A DNA stretch of 64,000 nucleotides from positions 95,321-159,320 of the forward strand of contig NZ_SMOD01000019.1 in the NCBI RefSeq assembly GCF_004353905.1. Direction: 5' to 3'. Positions within the stretch are counted from its first letter, which is position 1. Each line of letters starts with the position of its first letter. Both the position numbers and the translations under genes were made by a program. Shown here in pieces: positions 51,325-59,400 of the stretch. This DNA is from Paraburkholderia guartelaensis (lineage in GTDB: Bacteria > Pseudomonadota > Gammaproteobacteria > Burkholderiales > Burkholderiaceae). The notes under the pieces were generated by a model. That model made no database searches and was not told the origin of the DNA. It saw only the letters and a list, made by a program, of their open reading frames with translations.

Positions 51325-51456
51325 ATGCTTACGTCCAGCCTTTTACTGCTTGGCGTCGCTGCCGTGCTCGGCCAGGTGGCGTGGACCCGTGCTCGCGCGC
51401 GTGCGAGCCTGCAGCCCGTGCGCGTACGCGCGACGCAACCCCGCCGGTTCCGCTGA
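51325..51456 (+). CDS. Possible 43-residue single-helix membrane protein
   Basis: ATG 51325 to TGA 51456 with GGGAG nine bases before. N-terminal hydrophobic helix (LTSSLLLLGVAAVLGQVAWT) and a very basic tail (RARARAS, RATQPRRFR), so an inside-C-terminus anchor is predicted. No family recognised. 42 bases before the RRM-like gene on the same strand. Confidence 0.5.
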   Translation: MLTSSLLLLGVAAVLGQVAWTRARARASLQPVRVRATQPRRFR

Positions 51457-51498
51457 GCGCTGCACGTCGAGTCTGAATACTCCGCGAGGTAGGCCGTC

Positions 51499-51768
51499 AT
51501 GCACCTGACTGTCTGGAATGTTCCCGAAACCTGCAGCGAGCAGGATGTGCGCAGCTTCTTCGAGCGCGAACTCGGCAAGTACGCCAAGGGCATCACCGTT
51601 TATGACGCGGGTACGCCCAACGCCCACGCGGACCTCGAACTCGATTCCGAAGTGCCCTACGTGGCCGAGGCCGTGGCGCGCGAACTTCAATCCCGCCGCC
51701 TCGCAGGCGTTGCGTTGAGGGTGAGCGCGCCGCCGTTCGAAGACGAGGAGCGGCCGCAACGCCGCTGA
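51499..51768 (+). CDS. RRM-like small protein
   Basis: 89 residues. LTVWNVPETCSEQDVRSFFERELGKY matches the beta1-helix1 region of an RNA recognition motif (RNP2-like LTVWNV), and AHADLELDSEVPYVAEAVARELQSRRLAGVALRV fits beta3-helix2-beta4. The aromatic residues that usually contact RNA in RNP1 are replaced (HADLEL), so RNA binding is not assured. Convergent with nadE, 17 bases between stops. ATG 51499 with AGGTAG before. Confidence 0.55.
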   Translation: MHLTVWNVPETCSEQDVRSFFERELGKYAKGITVYDAGTPNAHADLELDSEVPYVAEAVARELQSRRLAGVALRVSAPPFEDEERPQRR

Positions 51769-51785
51769 GCCGTTCGCGCCGCGCT

Positions 51786-52664
51786 TCAGCGGCCGTCGCC
51801 GGTGGTGTCGTACGGTGTATAGGGCAGCGCCCGCTTGTGGCGCGTCGACTCGTAAAAGCGAAAGATCGTCTCGTACGCGCGTTCGCTCACCGGTTTGCCT
51901 TCCAGAAAGTCGTCGATCTCGTCATAGCCGATTCCGTAGGCGTCTTCGTCAGGATGCAGCGGGCGCAACGTTTCCAGATCTGCCGTCGGCGTTTTCTCCA
52001 CCAGCGTGGCCGGAGCGCCAAGCGCCCGCGCAAGCGCGCGCACGCGCCGCTTGTTCAGGCCCGCGAGCGGCAGCACGTCGGCGCCGCCGTCGCCGAACTT
52101 CGTGAAAAAGCCCATTAGCGATTCCGCCGCGTGATCCGTGCCGATCACCAGTCCCGCTCGCGCACCGGCCACCGCGTACTGCGCGATCATCCGCTCGCGC
52201 GCCTTGATGTTGCCGTGAACCTTGTCCTGCTCGCTCTCGTCGGCGAAGGCGAGGCCGCTCGCCGTGAGCGAGGCGAGCATCGCGTCGGCGGCGGGGCGCA
52301 TATCGACAGTCAGTATCTCGTCAGCGGCGATGAAGGCGAGCGCGGCGGTGGCGTCCGCTTCGTCGTGCTGGGTGCCGTAGGGCAGACGCATCGCGATGAA
52401 ACGTGCCGCCGTCTGACCTTGCGCGCGCAGGCCTTCTACGCACAGTTGTGCGAGCCGCCCTGCCGTTGCGGAGTCGATGCCGCCGCTGATGCCCAGCACG
52501 AGTGTCTGCAGCCCGCTCGCCTGGAGGCGCTGGCCGAGAAAGCGCACGCGGCGCTCGATTTCGGCTTGTGCGTCAAAGTGCCCGGCGACGTTCAGCTCGG
52601 CGATGATGCGTTGCTGGCGGGCGAAGCGGTCGGCTTCGAGGTTGACGTCCGGTTGGGTGGGCAT
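51786..52664 (-). CDS. nadE: Ammonia-dependent NAD+ synthetase
   Basis: 292 residues. Amidates nicotinate adenine dinucleotide to NAD+. PP-loop LVLGISGGIDSATAGRLAQL, then RLPYGTQHDEADA, DKVHGNIKARERMIAQYAVA, VIGTDHAAESLMGFFTKFGDGGADVLPLAGLNKRRVR and TADLETLRP. Length is that of the E. coli-type enzyme; there is no glutaminase domain, so free ammonia is the donor. AAGGAA before ATG 52664 fixes the start. Confidence 0.96.
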   Translation of the reverse strand: MPTQPDVNLEADRFARQQRIIAELNVAGHFDAQAEIERRVRFLGQRLQASGLQTLVLGISGGIDSATAGRLAQLCVEGLRAQGQTAARFIAMRLPYGTQHDEADATAALAFIAADEILTVDMRPAADAMLASLTASGLAFADESEQDKVHGNIKARERMIAQYAVAGARAGLVIGTDHAAESLMGFFTKFGDGGADVLPLAGLNKRRVRALARALGAPATLVEKTPTADLETLRPLHPDEDAYGIGYDEIDDFLEGKPVSERAYETIFRFYESTRHKRALPYTPYDTTGDGR

Positions 52665-52819
52665 GGGCGGTTCCTTTATTGGCTGCGCACGCGACATACG
52701 CGCGCAGTCTGCGTTGTCTGGTCTAATGTCGGGTGGTCGTGGCGCTGTCAGCGACGCCGCACGGCACGGCGCCCGACGTATCCGACTTCAGACAAGACGC
52801 ACAATCGGCCGGACTCACG

Positions 52820-54082
52820 ATGAACGACAATTTTTCGCGGCGCATGGGCGCTCGCGTACGCGGTAGCGTCCGGGGCGACGCACCGAAACTTCCCCATCAT
52901 AGAACGCGGTGGTTGGGCGCGCCGGCGCGCCGCGCAATCGCTGCCGCAGTCTGCACCTGGCTCTGCGCTTCGTGGGCGGCAAGCGCCGCTTACGCCTCCG
53001 ACGCGGCGACGGCTTCCAGCGCGCACGTTGCCTCGGGCGCCGTGCGCAGCGCGCCGGCACATGCGGCGTCGAAGCCGTCCGTTCCGGGAGTAGCTGCAGC
53101 ATCGGCTGCTTCGGGCGCATCGGCGGCTCCGCCGGTTGCCAAAGCGGCTTCGGCGGCTTCCGCTGCTTCAACGCCTGCCGCTGCATCGGCGGCTTCAGGC
53201 GCTTCAGGCGCGTCTGCCGCTTCGTCGGCTCAGCCGGCTTCCGCGGCCTCCGCGCCTCCCGCGCTCGTGCTGCCCATTCACCGGATGCTCACGCCGCAGG
53301 AGGCCGCAGAGGAAACCCGCGGCGCGCTCGAAATGCGCAAGCGCTTCGCGCGCGACGTCAACCGGCGCCTGCATGTGCCGCTGGCCGACCAGCGTGCCTA
53401 CGGCCAGCGCCTCCAGGCTGCACTCGAAGAGAAGAACCTCGGCGCGCTGGCCGGCGAGTTCGTCATCCTCGTCGATCGCAGCGCGAATGTGCAGGCGCTC
53501 TTTATCTACTTCCGCGCGATGCCCGACGAGCCGTGGCTCATGATCGGCGCGTCGCCGGTCGCGACGGGACGCCCCGGCGAGTTCGACCACTTCCTCACGC
53601 CGCTCGGCGTGTTCGAGCACACGCCGCTAAACATGGACTTCCGCGCGGAAGGCACCATGAACCAGAACAACATCCGCGGCTACGGCCGGCGCGACATGCG
53701 CATCTACGACTTCGGCTGGGTGGACGGCGAACGCGGCTGGGGCAAGGGCGGCTATTCGCAGATGCGTTTCCAGATGCATGCCACCGATCCTGACCGCCTC
53801 GAGCCGCTGCTTGGCATCCGCCATTCGAAGGGCTGCGTGCGGATTCCGGCGACGCTCAACGCGTTCATCGACCACTACGGCATCATCGACGCCGAATACC
53901 AGGCGCTGGTCGACGCGGGCAAGTCGCTGTGGGTGCTCCACTCGGACCGCGAGATCACGCCGTGGGCAGGGCGCTTCATCGTCGTGGTCGATTCGGAGCG
54001 CAAGACGCGCCCGGCGTGGTCGCCCGCCCCCGGCGGCAAGGCGCGCGCGAAGGTGCCGGCCGGCGCCGACACCGCCGACTGA
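52820..54082 (+). CDS. L,D-transpeptidase (YkuD fold) with long Ala/Ser linker
   Basis: 420 residues from ATG 52820. Basic start, signal helix (AIAAAVCTWLCASWAASAAYA), about 90 residues of Ala/Ser/Pro low complexity, then the catalytic domain: EFVILVDRSANVQALFIYF, HFLTPLGVFEHTP, and HSKGCVRIP with the active-site Cys. These enzymes form 3-3 cross-links or attach proteins to peptidoglycan in the periplasm. The spacer could let an inner-membrane anchor reach the wall. The domain belongs to the murein L,D-transpeptidase group with a bulky N-terminal lid. Confidence 0.87.
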   Translation: MNDNFSRRMGARVRGSVRGDAPKLPHHRTRWLGAPARRAIAAAVCTWLCASWAASAAYASDAATASSAHVASGAVRSAPAHAASKPSVPGVAAASAASGASAAPPVAKAASAASAASTPAAASAASGASGASAASSAQPASAASAPPALVLPIHRMLTPQEAAEETRGALEMRKRFARDVNRRLHVPLADQRAYGQRLQAALEEKNLGALAGEFVILVDRSANVQALFIYFRAMPDEPWLMIGASPVATGRPGEFDHFLTPLGVFEHTPLNMDFRAEGTMNQNNIRGYGRRDMRIYDFGWVDGERGWGKGGYSQMRFQMHATDPDRLEPLLGIRHSKGCVRIPATLNAFIDHYGIIDAEYQALVDAGKSLWVLHSDREITPWAGRFIVVVDSERKTRPAWSPAPGGKARAKVPAGADTAD

Positions 54083-54129
54083 GCGCTCGATCCGGCGAGG
54101 GCACGCCAGCGCTAGCGCATGCGCTGGCG

Positions 54130-55044
54130 TTACGCGCGCCGCGCGAGCAGTACGCCTGCGAGCGCGACGCCGAAGCCCGCCATCTGCATGGGTGTGAGCG
54201 TTTCGCCGAACAGCAGCCAGCTTTCGAGCGCCGCGAGCGGCGGCGCGAGAAAGAGCAGCGCTGTGGCCCGGGCGGCGTCGCCGTGGCGCACCATCCACAC
54301 GAGCAGCGTCACGCCCGCGCCCGAGAGCATCGCGATGCCCCACGCCAGCGAGAACCACAGGGTCGGCGTGGCGATCCAGCGCGTCTCGCCAAGCACGAGC
54401 GCGAGCACGGCGGCGACGATGGCCGCGCCCAGGTTCTGCACGGCGCTCGCGCTGCGAATGTCGGCTTGCGCGAGCGAAGTCTTCTGGTAGAGCGTGCCCG
54501 CCGTGATCGATCCGACCGACACCACCGCGACCACCACCACGAGCAGCGGATTCGCGTGTGCGTGCATGTGCGGGGTAGCGGCAGCGGCGTCCGCGATCGC
54601 ACCGCCGCCGGCATGCATGACGGCGTACAACTTCGGGCTCAGCACGAGCACGACGCCGGCGAGGCCGAGCGACATGCCGGTCCAGCGCCGCGGCGGCAGG
54701 CGTTCGCCGAACGTGCGTGCCGCGATGGCGGCCGTCAGGAGCGGCTGGAGCGCGCCGAGGAGCGCCATCACGCCCGCGCTCAAGCCTTGCGCGACCGCCC
54801 AGTAGCCCGCGCCCAGATAGACGCCCTGCAGGAGCGCGCCGGCGAATAGATGCTTGCCGATTTCGCGTCCGCGAGGCCATGGCGCGCGCATCGCCAGCGC
54901 GACGATCGTGAACAGCGCCGCCGTGCCCGCGAAGCGCGCCAGCAGGAACAGGTTGGGATCGGCGTAGGGGGCAATGGCGCGCGCGACGACGAAACCCGTC
55001 GACCACAGGAAGACGAAAAGGGTGGGCGCGAAAGTGGCGAGCAT
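54130..55044 (-). CDS. EamA/DMT family transporter
   Basis: 304 residues from ATG 55044, ten helices in two EamA repeats: LFVFLWSTGFVVARAIAPYADPNLFLLARF at the start and ASAVQNLGAAIVAAVLALVLGE plus LFLAPPLAALESWLLFGETLTPMQMAGFGVALAGVLL in the second. A His/Ala-rich loop (TPHMHAHANP) joins them. Exporter of small metabolites, substrate unknown. The frame is open further upstream without a domain. Confidence 0.9.
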   Translation of the reverse strand: MLATFAPTLFVFLWSTGFVVARAIAPYADPNLFLLARFAGTAALFTIVALAMRAPWPRGREIGKHLFAGALLQGVYLGAGYWAVAQGLSAGVMALLGALQPLLTAAIAARTFGERLPPRRWTGMSLGLAGVVLVLSPKLYAVMHAGGGAIADAAAATPHMHAHANPLLVVVVAVVSVGSITAGTLYQKTSLAQADIRSASAVQNLGAAIVAAVLALVLGETRWIATPTLWFSLAWGIAMLSGAGVTLLVWMVRHGDAARATALLFLAPPLAALESWLLFGETLTPMQMAGFGVALAGVLLARRA

Positions 55045-55247
55045 CGGAGTCGAAGAGGGTGCGCGCTGACGCTGCACGCGTAGAAACACGAAAGGCTCGG
55101 AGTATCGCGCGACGTGCAGGTTGCGGTCTTGTTCAGGACTGCACTGGCCCGGACGTGCGCCGCTCGATGACTTGAACGCAACTAACTGCCTGCCCCATGC
55201 CACGCCGGCCAATGCAAACATCGCCCGGCCGGAAACGCTAGTAGCGG

Positions 55248-56822
55248 CTAGCTCGCAAACAACACCGCCGTCACGCCGATCAAGCCGCCGCAGATCGCAC
55301 AGGCGAGCAGCAGCGCGCGCGTGCGCCGATGCTCGCGGCGCCAGGCATCGAGCAATGCGGCCTGCTGCGCGGCCTGTCCGGCAGCGGGACCGTGGCCGCC
55401 CTTCGCGTGGTGGTCAAGGAAGCGGAACACCATCTGCGGCACGCGCGGTGCGATTTGTGCGAGGTGCGGCAACTCCTGCGAGAGTCGCCGGATCCAGCCC
55501 TGGTGGCCGAGATCTTGCCGGGCGATGTCGGCGAGCGTGTGCCGCGCGATACCCCACGCATCGACGCCCGGATGAATCGAGCGGGCCAACTGCTCGGCCT
55601 GGCCAAATGCACGCTGCGCCGCCACGAGGTGCGGTGAGACTTCACCGCCGAACGGCTGCACCGAATGCAGCAGATGATGAAACAGCGCCCCCGCGCTGCG
55701 CTCGTCGGTGTCGCTCGCGAAATGCGCTTCGCTGCGTGTGCGCAATTCGGCCTCGATCTGTTCGGTGCGCGCATGCGTGGGCACGTGACCGGCCACGTGA
55801 TGCAGCGTGGCGAGCCGGCCGTAGTCCTGTTCGAACAGCGCGGTCGCGCCGTGCACGAAGAATTCCCGTTCAGGCGAAGAAAGGCTCGTCATCAGCGCCG
55901 CGCCCGCGAGCACGAGGCGGCCGCGCGTCTCGGGCTCGACGCTCACCGCGACCCGGCTGGCGTCGAGGGCTGCATGGAAGAAACCGTGTTCGAACGCCTG
56001 GCGCGTGACCACTTCGATCAGTCGCGCCGCCACCTGCGTGACGTTGATGTGGTGCTCGGCAAGCCCGGCGAGATCGGTTGCGCGCACGGTGTCGATATGC
56101 TGCACCGCGATCGTCTGAGGGGTGCAGAGGTCCCAGATCACGTCGGGCACGACGATACGCGGGTCGTCGCCAAGCTGATGGCCGCTCTGGCTCAGGTTCG
56201 CGGCCTGGGCGCGCAGGTCGAAGCGGCGGTGCAGGTCGTCTCGCAGCGCCTGTGCGAGCGCGTGCAGCTGCAGCTTGCGCGCGGCGCGCGAAAAGCGCTC
56301 TATCCAGCGGGCCACGCCACACAGGAGCGCGGCGTCGTCGTCGACTTCCTGGACCTGCTGTGCGCGCAGCACGCGCAGCGTGATCGTCTGGTGGCCGTTC
56401 ACCGGCAGTGCGAGCCGCGCGATATGCGTCTGCTCGCACCAGCCGTTGTGGGCCGGCTTGGGGTCGATCCACGTGAACACCGTTTCTGGCGGCTTGCCGA
56501 GCGCCGCACGCAGTGTGGTGCTGAGCGCCTCGTCCGCAAGGGGCGCTTCGAAATGCTCGATGGCATCGATCGCGTCGTGCAAGGTCGCGCCCGCGAGTTC
56601 GGGGCGTGTGGCGAGCGTTTGCGCGAAGGCCGCGGCAAGCGGCGCGAGACGCGGCAGCGAACCGTGAAGGCGCGAGGCAAGACGCGGGTCGCCGTGCAGG
56701 TTCGAGGCGAGCGTGAGGAACCAGTGCAGCTTGTGATGCTCGGGTGCTGCGAGCCAGATCAGCCTGAAGCCATAACGCAGTGCACAAAACAGCAGACGCA
56801 ATTGACGAAGTCGTGAACGCAT
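55248..56822 (-). CDS. UbiB/ABC1-family pseudokinase
   Basis: 524 residues from ATG 56822. It can be aligned with UbiB over most of its length (CALRYGFRLIWL; DDPRIVVPDVIWDLCTPQTIAVQHID; EHGFFHAALDASRVAVS; EQDYGRLATLHHVAGHVPTHARTEQIEAELRT; VSPHLVAAQRAFGQAEQLARSIHPGVDAWGIA) and ends in a membrane helix like UbiB. Every kinase motif is gone: KxGQ reads AAFAQ (about 64-68), the Ala-rich loop is HNGWCEQTH (125-133), the beta3 Lys is Arg150, HADMHPGN reads HAALDASR (283-290), and DFG reads LAGAA. The frame is intact, so it is a kept pseudokinase and not a decaying gene. UbiB acts in ubiquinone synthesis; this one cannot hydrolyse ATP in the same way. Neighbours give no hint. Confidence 0.82.
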   Translation of the reverse strand: MRSRLRQLRLLFCALRYGFRLIWLAAPEHHKLHWFLTLASNLHGDPRLASRLHGSLPRLAPLAAAFAQTLATRPELAGATLHDAIDAIEHFEAPLADEALSTTLRAALGKPPETVFTWIDPKPAHNGWCEQTHIARLALPVNGHQTITLRVLRAQQVQEVDDDAALLCGVARWIERFSRAARKLQLHALAQALRDDLHRRFDLRAQAANLSQSGHQLGDDPRIVVPDVIWDLCTPQTIAVQHIDTVRATDLAGLAEHHINVTQVAARLIEVVTRQAFEHGFFHAALDASRVAVSVEPETRGRLVLAGAALMTSLSSPEREFFVHGATALFEQDYGRLATLHHVAGHVPTHARTEQIEAELRTRSEAHFASDTDERSAGALFHHLLHSVQPFGGEVSPHLVAAQRAFGQAEQLARSIHPGVDAWGIARHTLADIARQDLGHQGWIRRLSQELPHLAQIAPRVPQMVFRFLDHHAKGGHGPAAGQAAQQAALLDAWRREHRRTRALLLACAICGGLIGVTAVLFAS

Positions 56823-57010
56823 GAATTCCAATGGTCGGCAAAGCGGGCGTCGCGTGAGCGCGCGGTCTTCACGAGATTAGCAGGGATGCGCACGCGATGG
56901 CAGGGCAGGCTCGTTGCGCGCATGCGTAATACAATACGGCGGCTTTTCCGGATTCACGCCGGATTCACTTCATTACCCGCGGTTTTTCCACGCACGACCG
57001 GCCCACCGAG

Positions 57011-57766
57011 ATGCTCGCAGAACAACGTCACCAATACATCCTCTCGCAAGTGAACCGGACAGGCGCGCTTTCCGTGGCGGATCTCGTGCGCGAACTGCGC
57101 GTCTCGCGCGAGACGATCCGGCGCGACCTCAATACGCTTGCGGAGCGCGGGCTGCTCGTCACGACCCACGGCGGCGCGCTCTCGAGCGACCGCCGCGAGC
57201 CCGATCTCGACGTGCGCGAAGCCGCCAACGCCAGCGCCAAGCGCGCGATCGGCGAGCGCGCTGCGGAATTCGTGCCCGACGGCGCCTCGGTCATCATCGA
57301 TTCGGGCAGCACCACGCATGCGCTCGCGCGCGCGCTCACCGACCGCCATCGGCTCACGGTCTATACCAACGACTGGCGCATCGCGCTGTTGCTCGGCCGC
57401 CGCAACGAAAACCGCGTCACGCTGCTGGGCGGCGAGCTGTCCGACCACGAGGAAGCGACCTTCGGCCTCGACACCGTGCAACAGCTCTCCCAGTACCACG
57501 CCGATTTCGCGTTCGTCGGCGCCGGTGGCATCACCGCCGACGGCTGGCTCACCGACTACTCGCGCATGGTCGCCGAGGTGCGCAGCCGCATGCTCGCGGC
57601 CACGGCCTGCGCAATCGTCGTCGCCGACCATTCGAAGTTCGGGCGCGTCACGCCTGTGCGCATCAACGGTTTCGAGCAGGCGCGCTACGTCATCACCGAG
57701 CTTGCGCCCGAAAAGAGCGTTGCGCGCGCCATCACGGCACGCGGGCCCGAACTCGTCATCGCCTGA
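57011..57766 (+). CDS. DeoR family transcriptional regulator
   Basis: 251 residues. HTH_DeoR (QRHQYILSQVNRTGALSVADLVRELRVSRETIRRDLNTLAERGLLVTTHGGAL) and a sugar-phosphate-sensing DeoR C-terminal domain (VIIDSGSTTHALARAL, YTNDWRIALLL, FVGAGGITADGWLTDY, VVADHSKFGR). 422 bases before phnS on the same strand, so it is a candidate regulator of AEP uptake, with a phosphorylated or phosphonate ligand plausible. Confidence 0.93.
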   Translation: MLAEQRHQYILSQVNRTGALSVADLVRELRVSRETIRRDLNTLAERGLLVTTHGGALSSDRREPDLDVREAANASAKRAIGERAAEFVPDGASVIIDSGSTTHALARALTDRHRLTVYTNDWRIALLLGRRNENRVTLLGGELSDHEEATFGLDTVQQLSQYHADFAFVGAGGITADGWLTDYSRMVAEVRSRMLAATACAIVVADHSKFGRVTPVRINGFEQARYVITELAPEKSVARAITARGPELVIA

Positions 57767-57862
57767 GTCCGTTTGCGGCGCGCGCTGCGTTTGCCCGTCT
57801 ACACGTCTGTATGCCTGCCGCCAACGCCTGAGTGGCACAATCAGCACGCATATGTGGCTTGT

Positions 57863-57886
57863 CGAATATTGGCGAATTGTGGAATT
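57863..57886. promoter_or_regulatory. Phased CGAAT repeats, candidate DeoR site
   Basis: CGAAT at 57863 and 57873 (exactly one helical turn apart) and GGAAT at 57881. Direct repeats in this spacing are usual for DeoR-type regulators. TGTGGCTTGTC at 57853 and GACAAACGCCACA at 57891 flank the set as an imperfect inverted repeat. Confidence 0.4.
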
Positions 57887-58026
57887 TTTTGACAAACGCC
57901 ACAATCGTCACGCGCGTGTCATCAAAACCTGTGATTCTTGCGGGGCCCGTCCAGACGGGCCGGTAAGCGAGGTGAGCGGCAATTCCGCGGCTTCGCCGGG
58001 CCGGCCGGTTCAGGTGGAAAGTGGCG

Positions 58027-58040
58027 GATTGTAGACAATC
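58027..58040. promoter_or_regulatory. Palindrome before phnS, candidate GntR (FadR-type) operator
   Basis: GATTGT-AG-ACAATC, 14 bp perfect, with the GT-N2-AC core of FadR-subgroup GntR sites. GCGGATTG ... CAATCCGC (58024-58031, 58043-58050) overlaps it. About 150 bases before phnS. The gap 57767-58188 has no gene. Confidence 0.45.
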
Positions 58041-58188
58041 TGCAATCCGCGACGTCAGACCACCGGGAGGCGGGTAACGACAGGCGGCGCAGTCCGCCGA
58101 AGTTCGGATTGTTCAGCTCAGTTCGATCCATTCAATCACAAACGCATCGGGTATCCCGAGCAACTGGTTTTTGCCTTCGGAGAGTGAC

Positions 58189-59271
58189 ATGAACCACACG
58201 AATTCCCATCGCGCGGGTTTTGCACGCAAGCTGCTGCCGATCGCGGCCGCCGCGGCGCTGCTGGGCGCAGCAGCGAGCGCGCACGCGGCCGACGCCGTCG
58301 TGCTGTACACGGCCGACGGCCTCGAAAATCTCTACAAGGACGTGCTGCCGGCCTTCGAGAAGAAGGAAGGCGTCAAGGTCAACATCGTGACGGCGGGCAG
58401 CGGCGAAGTGGTGAACCGCGCGAACGTCGAGAAGGACTCGCCGAAGGCCGACGTGATCGTCACGCTGCCGCCGTTCATCCAGCAGGCGCAGCAAAGCGGC
58501 CTGCTCCAGCCGTACCAGAGCGTGAACTACAAGAACGTGCCGGCCATCGCAAAGGCGACCGACGGTTCGTGGGCGACGTTCGTGAACAACTACTTCTCGT
58601 TCGCGATCAACCCCGATGTCGTGAAGAACGAGCCGAAGACGTTTGCTGACCTGCTGCACCCGGACTACTCGGGCAAGGTCGCGTACTCGAACCCGGCCAC
58701 GGCCGGTGACGGCATGGCCGTGATCATCCTCACGACCTCGCTGATGGGCGAAGACAAGGCGTTCGACTACCTCAAGAAGCTCGAGCAGAGCGCGAAGTTC
58801 CACACGAAGGGCACGGGCTACCTCGACGTGCTGCTCTCGCGTAACGAAATCGCGGTGGCCAACGGCGACCTGCAGATGGACCTCGACGACGCAGCCAACG
58901 GCGGCCTCTCGCTCAAGCCGATCTTCCTCGCTGCCGACGCTGGCGGTCATCCCACCACGTTCCAGCTGCCGTACGCAATCGGCCTGATCAAGAACGGCCC
59001 GAACCAGGCTGAAGGCAAGAAGCTGATCGACTACCTGATGTCGACGGACGTGCAGTCGAAGGTGCCGGACATCTTCGGTATTCCGGGCCGCACGGACGTG
59101 GCGCTCACGGGCAAGAACGGCGAAGCCGTCAAGCAGGCCATCCAGGGCGTGAAGCTGATTCCGGTGGACTGGAACCAGGTGATGGCGAAGAAGGCCGACT
59201 GGACGACGCGCTGGAAGAACGAAGTGATCGGCTCGTCGGGCAAGCAGCTCGAAGTCGTGAAGCCGAAGTAA
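58189..59271 (+). CDS. phnS: 2-Aminoethylphosphonate ABC transporter, substrate-binding protein
   Basis: 360 residues from ATG 58189 (GGAG eight to ten bases before). Signal peptide ending AHAADAVV; then an iron/thiamine-type periplasmic binding fold: VVLYTADGLENLYKDVLPAFEKKEGVKVNIVTAGSGEVVNRANVEKDSPKADVIVTLPP, TFADLLHPDYSGKVAYSNPATAGDG, GIPGRTDVALTGKNGEA. These match the PhnS group (TIGR03227) by memory. Captures AEP for the PhnTUV importer. Confidence 0.88.
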   Translation: MNHTNSHRAGFARKLLPIAAAAALLGAAASAHAADAVVLYTADGLENLYKDVLPAFEKKEGVKVNIVTAGSGEVVNRANVEKDSPKADVIVTLPPFIQQAQQSGLLQPYQSVNYKNVPAIAKATDGSWATFVNNYFSFAINPDVVKNEPKTFADLLHPDYSGKVAYSNPATAGDGMAVIILTTSLMGEDKAFDYLKKLEQSAKFHTKGTGYLDVLLSRNEIAVANGDLQMDLDDAANGGLSLKPIFLAADAGGHPTTFQLPYAIGLIKNGPNQAEGKKLIDYLMSTDVQSKVPDIFGIPGRTDVALTGKNGEAVKQAIQGVKLIPVDWNQVMAKKADWTTRWKNEVIGSSGKQLEVVKPK

Positions 59272-59298
59272 GCAGCAGCGATTTGTAATTTTGTATGG

Positions 59299-59332
59299 GA
59301 TGGGACCTGGTGCTTCGGCGCCAGGTCCCATC
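59299..59332 (+). repeat. Strong hairpin between phnS and phnT
   Basis: 15-pair stem (59299-59313 with 59318-59332, one G-T wobble) and a TTCG loop, no T run. It starts 28 bases after phnS and probably protects the phnS message from 3' decay, so that the binding protein is made in excess over the membrane parts. Confidence 0.65.
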
Positions 59333-59400
59333 GACAGCTTTGCATAGGACCAGAGTCAGGCGTTTAAAGCGCCCACTCTGGTCGATAGGAGATGAACCCG

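Noticed and set aside
53040..53270. Tandem repeat or CRISPR-like array (GCTTCGGC... units)
   Set aside because: It is coding low complexity, the Ala/Ser linker of the L,D-transpeptidase, with no regular spacer length.
55248..56822. Pseudogene of ubiB
   Set aside because: The frame is uninterrupted and length, carboxyl helix and non-catalytic blocks are kept, which fits a maintained pseudokinase better.
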